Counted from the first letter of the stretch, positions 1 to 12,055 are shown. The stretch is 64,000 bases of DNA from Centroberyx gerrardi (GCF_048128805.1 NC_136006.1:2192169-2256168), one strand, 5' to 3'. Program-made: numbers and translations. The notes: generated by a model from the sequence alone, not told the origin.

Positions 1-1324
1 AAAGGTGAACGTTTTGGTCCTCAGACCATCATCAGCACTACTTCCATGTTTTTCATGTTGGCTCTAAATAGGCAACCAACCTATTAGTGGTAGCCTCAGG
101 AATGAGGCTGATGGGTGGAATCAGTCCATTAGCCATATTGTGGCCAAGACGCCTACAAGGAAATAAACAACCCATAAAAAAATATATATACAGATAATCA
201 TAGGAATAGATCAAACATTGTTATACTATCTACTAAGAAGAAATAGGTTGGCTTATAGAAGAATGTCAGATATAATTCACATACAGGACTTACTCCATAA
301 ATACATATTACAATAGGTAGCAATAGGTAGGTATATACAAGTATACAAAATTAATCAGTTTATAAATACTTTTATTAAATGGTCATTTAAAACATTTTAA
401 TTAATGGGTTTAAAATTTTGTTTTAGTTATTTCTCTTTTAATAATTACTGATAATTAATCATGTTACTACCCTATAATAATTTCTACGGCACACTTGGGA
501 CTCCAAAAACTCCGCAAAACTTTTCATGATGCTACTGACTGTAACTGGGACAATGAGAATCAGAGTGTAATTATGTTTTTTAATTTCTTACTAAAATCTG
601 AATAAAAGGAATACAAGGCTGTTGGTCCTATTCAGCTGCATGCAGACAACAAATAAGTTTTCCTTCAAACAAGAAATGGTATTCTGGTGTAAAAGAAAAG
701 ACTAACTAAATCTGTGTCTTTACAATTACCTTTGTAATGTAACAATATTTTAATATTGTACCGAATTCACATCTTACATGAAACTGAAACATTTCTTAGT
801 GCTTATGACTGGGACTGGGAGTATGGGAACAAAAACACAGAGGAAAATACAACAATTAAAGAACGTCTAAAAATAGAATGAAATCATCCTGAGCTACAAC
901 TGAATATTATGTACATAAATTCCAAGGCAGTGTAAGAGAGACTGTGTGTAACTGAAAGATCACAGGTTCAATCCCTTTAACAGCCAAAGTATATCCATCT
1001 AAAGCCACATGTCCTGTTGAAGTGACCTTGAAAAGGACACTGAATCAGTCAGCTAAAGGTCTAATGTGTTTACATAAATGTCAAGGCCACAACATGAACA
1101 ATGCAAGGATGGCAGGTTATATTCTAGATGGAAGTACTGACAATGAACAGCAGAGGGAGACACAGACTGTCTGATAGTGAACATGATTCATGAGGATTTC
1201 AATATTTATACTGTACATATGCAGTATATGACATAAAAATGGGAGTATGTTTTTTTAATGATTCAGACTTTTGACCTTTTGAATTCACCGACTCAACAAC
1301 AATATGAACAAATACATCCCTGCT
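1..1324. other. 3' flank of TAAR-A with SINE remnant
   Basis: No gene is visible. From about 360 to 1324 the sequence matches the 3' flanks of the other four TAAR genes. Positions 941-1066 resemble an old tRNA-derived SINE: they hold a B-box-like GGTTCAATCC and a stretch like the 'cttgaaaaggacac' segment of fish SINEs. The first ~360 bases show no match that I can see to the other units and may be unique sequence. Confidence 0.6.
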
Positions 1325-2568
1325 TCATAGAAAAGGTCCCATTATGTTGGCCTCACAGGAGTTAGGCTGCAGTATCTGAAGTCTAACAATAAGATTAATA
1401 GATTTTCTAAACCAGGGGTAGAAAAAGGCATAGATCACAGGATTTAGACAGGAGTTAAAATACAACAGCCAGTCCGCAAAATATGAACCAATGATTTCAG
1501 TATCCTGGCCTGCAAGAGAGACACAGTAATATGGACAGAAACATATTAGAAACACAACTACGGCAATACCAAGAGTCCTGGCTGCTTTCATCTCAGATTT
1601 CTTAGCAGTTACAGTCACTGAACGCTGGAGTGTGACAGCCACAATGTGGGATCGCATGGCACGAGCCTGAGACACAGCCACCACAAATACTCTGATATAC
1701 AGAACTATGATGACAGTTATGGGAGCAGTAAAGTTAAAAACAAGGTCAACAACTCCTGCAATGTAGTTAATAACAACCACACACTCTCCAACGCAGGAAT
1801 TATGGCTGCCTGGATGCCTCAGTAAATCCTTTAGAAAGAGACTGCCAAAGAAAGCAGGACAGACCCAACACAGACAAACACAGATTTTAACTCTTGTCTG
1901 AGTGATTTTGGTGGGGTAACACAGAGGGTCACAAATAGCCACATAGCGGTCGACTGATATGAGCACCATGTTTCCTACTGAAGCAGAGGTAATGATAAGG
2001 GCCACAAATGAAGACAAAGCACACATGAAGTCCCCCAGAAACCAGCAGGCCCCTATGAATAAGATTTCAACCGGCATCAGCAGGAGGCCCACAAGGAGGT
2101 CTGAGACAGCCAGGGAGAGGAGGATGAGGTTGGTGGGGGTGTGGAGCTGCCTGGAGTGGGAGAATATCATTGTTTAACATATTGTTATCATCAATAGTAT
2201 CTTGGCTGTTGAAAAAAAATGTTATAGTATTACTTGCAGTAGTAGGAGTAGTAGTACAATAATATACTCATCAAAGGACTAGATGTGACAACTTCTATGT
2301 ACTAGCCCAAAGCCATTTCTTCTGGCATGTCTAACTGTTCATGTTTAGAAATATACAAATATTTTAGGCTATGCTGAGAAGTATATCTCTACTTGAAGTG
2401 GGAGATGGAGATGATGACCAGCAGGTTGAGAGCCACAGTGAGCAGAGAGATGGAGGACAGCAGAATGTAGAGGAGCATGACCTTGAAGAGAGGATGCTTC
2501 TGCTTCCTGCAGGAAGTGTTGAGGAGCTGTGGAAAGCAGAGTTCACCTCCTTCCAGGGTCTCCATCAT
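1325..2568 (-). CDS. TAAR-A, trace amine-associated receptor (two exons)
   Basis: Class A G protein-coupled receptor of the TAAR family, expected in olfactory neurons as an amine detector. Exon 1 is 2393-2568 and exon 2 is 1325-2150, with a GT-AG intron of 242 bases in intracellular loop 1. Together they give 333 codons with no break. Visible landmarks: N-glycosylation site Asn17, N1.50 at residue 48, D2.50 at 76, C3.25 at 102, DRY at 126-128, W4.50 at 154, P5.50 at 202, and the TAAR signature NSCLNPVIYAFFYPWF at 291-306. The aminergic Asp3.32 is replaced by Ala109, but Asp194 occupies 5.42 and Asp285 occupies 7.39. CWxP is CFCP. Amine binding through Asp5.42 is known for a clade of teleost TAARs. 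The first of two adjacent ATGs was chosen as start. Most like TAAR-C in extracellular loop 2 and intron sequence. The exact subfamily number cannot be given from sequence alone. Confidence 0.92.
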
Positions 2569-2589
2569 CAGAGAGAGAGGAGGAGAGGA

Positions 2590-2945
2590 GAAGCTGCTGA
2601 GGTCTGGCAGCTTTCTGACTAAAACTCTCTATCATACAGCTGATTTATCTCTCTCTTCTCTGTTTGTCACTCCCTTTCTCCCTCCCTCTCTTTCTCTCTT
2701 TCTTGGAGACTGATGTCCCTCCTTCCTCCCTCGCTATTTGCATCATCCTCTTCATCTCAATTGTCATCACTTTTTCTGCTGCCTTCCTCCTCTCTTCCCA
2801 ATCCCTCCTTCCTCCCTACTCATCTTTTCTCTCTCCCATTTCAGCCACTCCTCTCATCTGACTTCTCTTTCTCTTCCCTTCTTCTCTCTGATTCCTCTTC
2901 ATATCTCCTCTCCTCATTTCCCCCTCCTCTCTTTCCAACTCTGAT
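2590..2945. repeat. Polypurine/polypyrimidine tract upstream of TAAR-A
   Basis: Some 350 bases that are almost pure C/T on the plus strand, hence A/G on the gene's coding strand, begin about 20 bases upstream of the start codon. The tract is kept in all five units. It lies where the 5' UTR or promoter should be, but no TATA box is clear. The many small reading frames here are low-complexity artefacts. Confidence 0.7.
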
Positions 2946-3419
2946 GTAACAGGTTGTTTTCATACTAATGTGGATGACAGAATAATAATGGGAATTATTA
3001 TTATAGTCAAGAATGTGCAGTCCTATTCCTCACTGTCTAATCTGGGGGAAAGGAAACTAAACTTCTATAGCTGGCAGGGACTTCTGTTGCCATGCAGAAT
3101 ACATACAGGATTTGGACTTCAATATATCAGGAACATGTATTGCACATTCAGTCCCTTTCTTTATAGAACTACAATGCATTTCTACATTACTATTTTGTCA
3201 GTGCATGTACACAACCAATCCCCCCATACCCAGCTCATCGCTATTCCCTGACTACTACCCATTAGTATGATTGGTCAAAGTTACGTCCCATAGCAGTTCA
3301 GTCAGTGGTTTCAGACAGGCTCTCCTGGAGCGCTGTTACAGCGCAGACAGGGGAGACTGTCAAGACAGGCTACTCAAGTTTTTGACGTTTTTTTATGTGT
3401 ACCGTTGGGCTAGTTTCCA
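2946..3419. other. Upstream flank of TAAR-A
   Basis: AT-rich intergenic DNA conserved in the other units. It ends in a segment (about 3300-3360) with short self-complementary stretches around 'ggagcgctgttacagcgc'. No gene is seen. Confidence 0.5.
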
Positions 3420-4042
3420 TATAAACTGACTTACGGCAGACAGATTTGTTGGGGATGCTATTTTTCAAATTGTGGGTCCAATTAAACTCAGAAATGGGGT
3501 TTGCAGACTGCTCATGATGAGATGGCAGGTCACTTGGGTGTTAAGAAAATGTATGATAGGTATCTATGTCATTTCTACTGGCCCAGGCTAAAAAAGGACA
3601 TATCATCTTACTTCAAAACGTGTCATACCTGCCAACTCACCGGTAAACCTAACCACTCCATGAAGCCTTCCCCCTTGTATCCTATACCAGCAGTTAGTCA
3701 ACCCTTCGAACATTTGCTCATTGATTGTGTTGGCCCTTTGCCAAAGTCTAAAGCGGGTAGCGTGTACCTGTTGACTGTGATGGAGGGAACAAATATTACC
3801 TCACACACGTTTGCAGAAATTTAGAAACAACTTTGTGTTAAACATGCACAATCTACTGCTTACCATGCGCAAAGTCAGGGAACTATCGAGCGTTTCCATC
3901 AAACCCTGAAATCACTGCTTCGTGCTTATTGTACCAAACTTAACCATGATTGGGACGAAGAGTTGCCCTGGTTGATGTTGGCCGGCTAGAGAGGTGACGC
4001 AAGAAAGTACTGGCTTTAGCCCAAATGATGTCGTGTTTGGAC

Positions 4043-4560
4043 CAAGCGGCCAAAACCACGGGTAAATTTTGAAGCCAATAAGGAAGTGTCTGAAAGCTGC
4101 ACTTCCTCTAACGTCCACTAGGGTCGGCTCCAAAAAGACTCTAAATCCCGCCCAACTGCATTCAAGTCAACCACAGCCCAACTTCTAACTCAAAATATAA
4201 AGTCAATAAAGTTTTTTTGACAAGAGATTATGGTCTCAGTAGCTAATTTTTATTCTGCTAATATGTGTCCGTATGGCGATTTTCAAAATAATTGCGTCAT
4301 TAACAGGATATAACGGTTATAAAACGGGGTAGTTTCACGAGTGATTGACAGGTCGCCTTTCCAGTGATCGCGCAGGTCGCCAATCACTGACCAATAGCAG
4401 GCTCTATGGGAAATCCCCGGCTTTGCTCTGGCTGCTCCGGCTCCAAAAAATGTCAACATGGCGCCGCTCGTAGACCCCAACTTTTGGCTTCAAAATGACC
4501 CTTCAGAAACCTATGGGTGATGTCACACTCACTACGTCCATCTCTTTTTTACAGTCTATG
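4043..4560. mobile_element. Non-autonomous DNA element (hAT-like MITE) in R1
   Basis: A 518-base insertion that splits the integrase reading of the gypsy-like element. It is flanked by an 8-bp duplication GTTTGGAC (4035-4042 and 4561-4568). An 8-bp duplication suggests a hAT-type transposase, though terminal inverted repeats are weak. The same insertion is at the same site in all four repeat blocks. In R1 the right flank also has a short deletion. Confidence 0.6.
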
Positions 4561-5423
4561 GTTTGGACGACTGGAAAACACCTACACCACCAATAAATTT
4601 GATAGACTATGTTAATGGTTTCAAAAGGCGGCTATATGAAGCTGGTAAATGGATAAAAGAAACTTGCAGGCCTTACAGAAGAAGATGAAACATCGGTCCG
4701 ACCGCCAAGCAGAAAAACTTGTTTTTAGTTTGGGTGATCAAGTGTTGGCACTTCTACCTTTGGTGGGTTCTCCTTTTCAGGCGAGGTTTGTGGGGCCTTA
4801 CTCTGTTCTCCAACACGCATTAATAATTCTGACCAGAATGACATGATTTCTAATCCGGATTGGTGGAGATCTACACAACTATGCCATGTCAATTTGCTGA
4901 AACCTTTTTTTTCCCATTCCTATGTGGTTCTATAGGGGAGGTAAAGCCAGTGGCGGTGGCGGCCTCAGTGGAAGCATCATCTCCTCTGGACCTGGTGGCA
5001 GAAGGTGACAAAGGGGACGTAAACACCCCAGATGACTGCATTATGCAGGGTCGACTCAAGAATTCTGAGTCGCTTAGAAAGTAGGACTTGTTGCTTGGCC
5101 ATTTGTCGGTGTCCACACCTTTAGGCCATGCACAGATTTTCTCAAGGTAAATAAGATCACAAAGCTGTTCTCTTATCCGCTTCCTCGTGTGGAGGGATTG
5201 TATTCATCAGGTTGGTTCTGCGCAATTTGTCAGCAAGTTTGACCTTCTGATAGGTTACTGGCAGGTCCCCTTGTCCAAACGTGCTTGAGACATTGTTGCA
5301 TTTATAATACCTTCAGGTCTGTATTCTGAAACCATCATGCCGTTTGGTTTGCGTAATGCACCAGCCACTTTTTAACACTTGATGAATTGGGTGGTTGTTG
5401 GTTTGGAGGGATGTGCAGTGTAT

Positions 5424-5477
5424 AAGATAAGATAAGATAAGATAGCACTTTATTAATCCCCTTGGGGAAATTCAGGG
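5424..5477. mobile_element. 54-base retroposon-tail insertion in RT (R1)
   Basis: A tiny insertion made of repeated AAGAT units and 'ctttattaatccccttgggg', like the 3' tail of a fish non-LTR retroposon. It is flanked by TGTAT (5419-5423 and 5478-5482). It falls just before the YVDD catalytic motif of the gypsy-like RT. It is also in R2, R3 and R4, so it predates the unit duplications. Confidence 0.6.
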
Positions 5478-6636
5478 TGTATCAGTATGTAGATGATGTC
5501 GTCATCTACAGCGACACGTGGGAAGACCACTTGCAGCTCATCCAAGCTCTGTTTGACTGTCTTGCATGGGCACGCCTAACAGTAAACCTGGTGAAGTGTG
5601 AGTTTGCCAGTGCTACATGACTTACCTAGGTAAAGTTGTTGATCAGGGTCAGGTTTGTCCTGTGAGAGCCAAAGTCATGACTATTGACCAGTTCCACTCC
5701 AACCACCAAAAAAGAACTCATGCGTTTTGGCTTCTCCACATATGGGTGACCCCTTTAAGTTGCAGGTGGATGCAAGCAAGCTGGAGCGGTGTTGTTGCAG
5801 ACTGGTGCTGAAGGAATCGACCATCCAGTCAGTTTCTTTTCGTGCAAGTTCAATTCCTATCAGTTGAACTACACCATTGTGGAAAAAGGCACTAGCTCTG
5901 ATTTGGGCCCTACAGAACTTTGAGGTCTATATAGGGGGTGGAGTAGAACCACTAGTGGTATATACAGATCATAACCCACATACTTCCAAATACAAATCAG
6001 TGCCTTATGCGATGGTGTCTTTTCCTTCAGCCATTTCACTTGGACATACGCCATAAATAAGGTTCAGAGAATGTCTTGGCTGATGCATTGTCCAGGGCAT
6101 TGCTGCCTTGAAGTTCTTTTCTGTCTGTCCTGTTCTGTCTTGTTTTCTTTGGCCTGTTCTCCCCTATTCTCTTCTCTTAATTTGCTTCTTATAGGTACCA
6201 AAGTTGCTGAGTTGGGAGATGGTGGAGCTGGTTGAAGGGAGTGACGCTGGACTGGAAGTGGGACGGCCCACCCATCTGTCTGCCTGGTTTTTCTTCTTTG
6301 CCTGTGTTTGTTCTTCTCTACAGGAGCCAGGTAGACAGAGCTGGGTGGGTTGTCAGAGCAAACTGGGTGCACCTGGGAAATAGGGGTGGCTAAAGAGTAT
6401 AGAAGGCCTGCTACCTTAGGCCTCAGTCTCATTCTGGGCAGCCTCGACCACCTCCTCATGGTTAGCACTTTACCTTTCGTTTGACTCCTTGGTTTTCATA
6501 CTATACAACACTTACACTCCACTTTCCATTCATCCACTCATGCATTACACTACTGATTCTCCAAATCATCACTCTCCTTAGTTGAATAAATGAATTAGAA
6601 TTTTGAAATTGTGTGCAGACTCTCTCATTTGTTACA

Positions 6637-7126
6637 CTATCTATTAAAGCCTTCTATGTGTGGGCCAGGCACTAGCCGCTGTGTGACCATTCCCTTACCA
6701 GGTACCTCTGACCAAGGAAAGTTGTACCACTGAGGGCATCACTTGTACCACTGATACTACATGGGTGCCCCAGCCAGGAGCTGCACTGCCCGCAAGGGAT
6801 CTAACCACCACTCCCACACTCCTCACTGCTGTGTACTAATAGTAATACAGTTCATGGCATAGGTTAGCAGCAGCAGGTGGCCAATGGGAGATCCTGACAC
6901 ATCTCTGCAGATTCTCTTCTGTATTATTATTAGCATGGCACTCTCGATATGTGTGGTTAGGGTTAGGGTTAGAGTTCGGGTTAAAGCATTTATGTAATGG
7001 AAGAGGAATAGGAAAATGAATAAGCAAATGAAAAAACGAAAGGATAAATGTAAATGTCTTTTTAAAAGCCAATTTGCAAATTAAATTATAAATTAAGTGA
7101 TTATTTATGGATTACAGAAACGTATA
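6637..7126. other. Intergenic DNA with telomere-like repeats (R1)
   Basis: No gene seen. Positions 6955-6981 hold two to three TTAGGG-like units followed by degenerate ones. The same short telomere-like block recurs in R2, R3 and R4, so it was copied with the unit. The 23 bases at 7123-7145 mark the LTR-B insertion point. Confidence 0.5.
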
Positions 7127-7869
7127 TGTAATAAAGGTGGCTGGTCACTACATTTGCAGTGGAACTTGACAAATTGACCACCAACCGATAATCATATCCC
7201 AAGTTCTTTTCACGAGAGGTGAGCGGTGCTTAGTAACCCAGGACTAGGGGAGTTAGCGCATAAACGTATGTTTATTACAAATATAACAAATAAAAAACAA
7301 GGCCTTGGAATTGTTAAAACCCAAAACGGGATAAAAGATAAAAGTCTGTAAAATGTTCAAAAAATGCAAGAGGCTAAAAGATTAACACATAAAAGTTCTT
7401 AAACGTTTCCAAATGTCTAAAAGCATGTAAGCGAGGCCAGCCTAGAAGAGTCGAGGGTCTTGCCGTCTCTACGTGTGCGAAACTCTACCGTATGCAGCCT
7501 CTCGATGCTGTCACCTGTCAGCCGCTTCTCTTAGCCCTCTCTTCCGGCTTATCTGGAAAGCAGTTCAAGTAAGACCCCCCCTCCGCTGCCCCACTGGCCC
7601 ACGGAGCCAGCATGAGGCTGTTGATTGGCCAGTCCGGTTGGCCATCAATGCCAATGTCCCACTGCCTCATCAGTTTGTATTGGGGTCAGCTGTGTCTGTC
7701 CAAACTCAATCCAAAAAACATAACAAAACAAAACATTACATGCAACTAAACACTGCAACCTAAGAAACGCCGCAACTCAAAATATAACATGCAAATAAAT
7801 TAACAAAACACTCCAAACCACAGCAACCCAAAATATAACGCATAAAAAGTAAGGAGCCACAGCATGACA
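7127..7869 (-). mobile_element. Solo LTR-B in R1
   Basis: A 743-base segment that on its sense (minus) strand starts TGTCATGC and ends TTACA. It carries an AATAAA signal in its 3' third and is flanked by TATA (7123-7126 and 7870-7873). No internal retroelement sequence is present, hence solo LTR. R2 keeps the intact empty site around 16770-16793. A reading frame for ~96 residues inside it is not convincing as a gene. Confidence 0.75.
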
Positions 7870-8039
7870 TATATAATAATTATTAATTGATTATTATTTA
7901 AAAAATAATTTGTTTAATAAATGTAATTAATTGACACATTTTAATTAGTAATTTAATAAATTGTTTGACTTATTTCTCTTATGATTAGTCAATTATTTTG
8001 ATTAGTCAATTATATTAAATTACTTCAATGAGAGCTCTG

Positions 8040-9330
8040 CGGCTATTAATGCGTGTACCTTCGTATCAATTGTTTACCTCATTTAAGTGCAGTAAATAAA
8101 AGGTAATATTGCCGCCTTCTGCTTTTTGCATTTGAAAAGCAATGAGCGATGTGCATTTTTTCCATGGCGCAGCCATGGTCATCACGGGTCAAATTCAGGT
8201 CAGTCAGTCAGTCAGTCAGTCAGGTAATGCTTAGTGAGATGATGCGCTTCGTCAGATGGCCTCTAGAGGGCGTCTTTGACTGTGAGATGCAGCGTTTCCC
8301 ATACAAAGGCACAAAATCAAGTTGGTCAGTGTATAGAAATTGATCTAAATCGATCTCTGATGCGCGCATCACGTCATGTTTGTCATTTGGAGATGCGCAG
8401 ACCAGCAGCATTGTACTCAATCCATAGAGTCTGCCGGTGTGAAAACAAAAGTGAAACTTAACATTACACAATTTGCTCAAAACTCGCCTGTGTTAGTAAT
8501 GGATTTGTAGACAGTAACACGTCTAGGTAACGTTATTACCTTGTGGTATTTCAGTAACGTTATGGAACTAGGTAATTGAACCATGTTGCAGTGCTTCAGT
8601 GCATAGAATTGAACACACGCGCCATGGGTCTGTGCAGGATCTGTGCTTGTTCCTTTTTGCTTTTAGTTTGTCAATACAGAAAAGGAGTAAGTGTTGCGGA
8701 GGTGTAGACAGGACAGGCTCTGACTTCTGGACACAACGCACCTCAATTTCAGAGTTAGTGTTTGTCCGTTTGAACCAAGTTGTTAAACAGTAATTAACAT
8801 CTTTCTTCCTGTCTGAACAGAGCATGGCAGAGACGAGGGAGGCAATTAAACCTGTAGGTTTGAATAAATAACGTTAAAGCTATTGTATTCAAATTGTATT
8901 CAACCCACTGGAGGAATAAAAAAATGAAAAAAATTATTAAAAAAAACCTTATTCTGATGTAACTGTGGTCTGTCAAGTAGGCTACATTTTTACATTTACA
9001 TTAAAAAGCAAGCTGTGAAGCTTAAAAAACTTAATAGCGTAGCTTTAACGTTATTTATTCAAACCTACAGGTTTAATTTAACAACTTGGTTCAAACAGAC
9101 AAACACTAACGCCTTTACTCTGAAATTGAGGTCTGTCCTGTCCGGAAGACAGAGCCTGTCCTGTCCACACCTCTGTAACACTTAACTCCTCTTCTGTATT
9201 GACAAACTAAAAGCAAAAAGGAAAAACTTTTCTGTGGTGTCAACCCAAATGCAAAAGGCGGCTAAATCGCTTTTTTATTTATTGCACTTAAATGAGTAAA
9301 ACAATTGATACCAAGGTACATGCATTCTAA
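8040..9330. repeat. Long fold-back repeat in R1
   Basis: A ~1.3 kb nested inverted repeat. Outer arms at about 8050-8140 and 9240-9330 are mutual reverse complements, and inner arms at about 8650-8880 and 9040-9225 likewise. The left side carries ~490 extra bases with a short (GTCA)n run at 8200-8222. It may be a fold-back or Kolobok/hAT-like MITE; the family is not recognised. It is shared by all four blocks. Confidence 0.65.
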
Positions 9331-10392
9331 TGGTAAACTTGGTCGAAAAATGAATTGTGAAAAGGAAAAAGAATCCGAAACTGAATAAGCAAATGAACAA
9401 ATGAAAGGCAAATTTTAAATGTCTTTTTAGAAAGCGTTTTGCGATTTGATTTATAAATTCAGTCATTTATTTGTCCATTTAATTAATCATTTTATAAATA
9501 GTTTTATTAAATGGCCATTTAAAAACATTTTAATGAATGGGTTTAAAATTTTGTTTTAGTTATTTATCTTTTAATTAATTACTGATAATTGATCTACAGC
9601 ACACTCGGGACTCCATACCAAGGTCCATCTCAAACTGTTCATAAGACGTGATCAAAAGCACTGTGTGTTTATCAGAAACTGTTGCCCAGCTGGTCGATTT
9701 GGCAACAAAATGGACAACAAATAAGTTTTCCTTCAACCAAGAAAAGGTATTCTGGTGTAAAAGAAAAGACTAACTAAATCTGTGTCTTTGCAATTACCTT
9801 TGTAATGTAACAATATTTTAATATTGTACCGAATTCACATCTTACATGAAACTGAAACATTTCTTAGTGCTTATGACTGGGACTGGGAGTATGGGAACAA
9901 AAACACAGAGGAAAATACAACAATTAAAGAACGTCTAAAAATAGAATGAAATCATCCTGAGCTACAACTGAATATTATGTACATAAATGCCAAGGCAGTG
10001 TAAGAGAGACTGTGTGTAACTGAAAGATCACAGGTTCAATCCCTTTAACAGCCAAAGTATATCCATCTAAAGCCACATGTCCTGTTGAAGTGACCTTGAA
10101 AAGGACACTGAACCAGTCAGCTAAAGGTCTAATGTGTTTACATAAATGTCAAGGCCACAACATGAACAATGCAAGGATGGCAGGTTATATTCTAGATGAA
10201 AGTACTGACAATGAACAGCAGAAGGAGACACAGACTGTCTGATAGTGAACATGATTCATGAGGATTTCAATATTTATACTGTACATATGCAGTATATGAC
10301 ATAAAAAAGGGAGTACGTTTCTTTAATGATTCAGACTTTTGACCTTTTGAATTCACCGACTCAACAACAATATGAACAAATACATCCCTGCT
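9331..10392. other. 3' flank of TAAR-B
   Basis: AT-rich DNA matching the 3' flanks of the other TAAR genes, including the tRNA-like SINE remnant at about 10010-10130. No gene is seen. Confidence 0.6.
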
Positions 10393-11675
10393 TCATAGAA
10401 AAGGTCCCATTATGTTGGCCTCACAGGAGTTAGGCTGCAGTATCTGAAGTCTAACAATAAGATTAATAGATTTTCTAAACCAGGGGTAGAAAAAGGCATA
10501 GATCACAGGATTTAGACAGGAGTTAGAATACAACAGCCAGTCCGCAAAATTTGAACCAATGATTTCAGTATCCTGTCCTGCAAGAGAGACACAGTAATAT
10601 GGACAGAAACATATTAGAAACACAACTACGGCAATACCAAGAGTCCTGGCTGCTTTCATCTCAGATTTCTTAGCAGTTACAGTCACTGAACGCTGGAGTG
10701 TGACAGCCACAATGTGGGATCGCATGGCACGAGCCTGAGACACAGCCACCACGAATACTCTCATATACAGAACTATGATGACAGTAATGGGAGCAGTAAA
10801 GGTCACAACAAGGTCAGCAGCTCCTGCAATGTGGTTAATGACAAATACACACTCTCCATAGCAGGAATTATACCTGCCTGGTTGTGTCAGGTAATCTTTT
10901 AGAATCAAACTATTATAAAAAACAGAACAGACCCAACACAGACAAACACAGATTTTAACTCTTGTCTGAGTGATTTTGGTGGGGTAACGCAGAGGGTCAC
11001 AAATAGCCACATAGCGGTCGACTGATATGAGCACCATGTTTCCTACTGAAGCAGAGGTAATGATAAATTCTACAACGTAATATAGAGCACACATGAAGTC
11101 CCCCAGAAACCAGCAGGAGTCTATACGGAAAATTTTCACCGGCATCAGCAGGAGGCCCACAAGGAGGTCTGAGACAGCCAGGGAGAGGAGGAGGAGGTTG
11201 GTGGGGGTGTGGAGCTGCCTGGAGTGGGAGAATATTATCGTTTATTTTCATCATCAATAGTATCTTGGCGTTTGAAAAAAGCAGTTATAGTATTAGTTGC
11301 AGTAGTATGAGTAGTAGTCAAAGTAGCAGTATGACTAAAAACAAAACTAAAAGCTTTACCAAACAATAATATACTCATCACTGGACTAGATGTGACGACT
11401 TCTATGTACTAGCCCAAAGCCATTTCTTCTTGCATGTCTAACTGTTCATGTTTAGAAATATACAAATATTTTAGGCTATGCTGAGAAGTATATCTCTGCC
11501 TGTAGTGGGAAATGGAGATGATGACCAGCAGGTTGAGAGCCACAGTGAGAAGAGAGATGGAGGACAGCAGGATGTAGAGGAACATGGCCTCAGAGTGAGG
11601 ACGCATCTGCTTCCTGCAGGAAGTGTTGAGGAGCTGTGGAAAGCAGAGTTCACCTCCTTCCAGGGTCTCCATCAT
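10393..11675 (-). CDS. TAAR-B, amine receptor with Glu3.32 and a GC splice donor
   Basis: Two-exon TAAR, 333 codons: exon 1 11500-11675, exon 2 10393-11218. The intron of 281 bases ends in AG but begins GC (CAG|GCAGAG) where all the sister genes have GT. GC-AG introns are the commonest tolerated exception, so the gene is probably functional, but splicing may be less efficient. Read-through of exon 1 would stop about 30 codons later. Residue 109 (3.32) is Glu, Asp194 (5.42) and Asp285 (7.39) are kept, so three acids line the pocket. Loop 2 and the intron insertion of ~50 bases (about 11318-11368) match TAAR-E. The TAAR signature at 291-306 is intact. The start is set by homology with the four sister exons. 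Confidence 0.85.
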
Positions 11676-11694
11676 CAGAGAGAGAGGAGGAGAG

Positions 11695-12055
11695 GAGAAG
11701 CTGCTGAGGTCTGGCAGCTTTCTGACAAAGCTCTCTATCATACAGCTGATTTATCTCTCTCTTCTCTGTTTGTCACTCCCTTCCTCCCTCCCTCCCTCTC
11801 TCATTCTCTCTTTCTTGGAGACTGATGTCCCTCCTTCCTCCCTGGCTATTTGCATCATCCTCTTCATCTCAATCGTCATCACTTTTTCTGCTGCCTTCCT
11901 CCTCTCTTCCCAATCCCTCCTTCCTCCCTACTCATCTTTTCTCTCTCCCATTTCAGCCACTCCTCCCATCTGACTTCTCTTTCTCTTCCCTTCTTCTCTC
12001 TGATTCCTCTTCATATCTCCTCTCCTCATTTCCCCCTCCTCCCTTTCCAACTCTG
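11695..12055. repeat. Polypurine/polypyrimidine tract upstream of TAAR-B
   Basis: C/T-rich on the plus strand, A/G-rich on the coding strand. It is the counterpart of 2590-2945 with a few small indels. Confidence 0.7.

Larger units (their letters stand above)
3420..6636 (+). mobile_element. Decayed Ty3/gypsy-like element R1, integrase before RT
   Basis: Remnant pol of a Ty3/gypsy-type retrotransposon. In plus-strand order there is an integrase zinc-binding and core start (3501-3824, H2C2 with CHTCQ, then LLIDCVGPLPKSK), an integrase core end with an ERFHQTLKS match near 3888-3920, an integrase C-terminal GPY/F-like domain (4649-4846, FVGPYSV), RT fragments (5190-5590, FDLLIGYWQVP, MPFGLRNAPATF, YVDDVVIYSD) and an RNase H end (5790-6110). 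Stops and frameshifts are many, so it is not functional. The order integrase-RT-RNase H is not the usual gypsy order; it matches the deuterostome Gmr1-like group. Gag and protease are missing. A likely 3' LTR end lies near 6636 (TTGTTACA after an AATAAA at 6584-6589), but its 5' border is not clear. Confidence 0.8.

Noticed and set aside
2664-2949. Ser/Pro/Leu-rich frames upstream of each TAAR
   Set aside because: They arise from the C/T-rich tract and are low complexity in all frames.
10393-11160. TAAR-B as a 255-codon truncated gene
   Set aside because: The frame stays open upstream to a good AG acceptor at 11219-11220, and exon 1 is present with matching phase.
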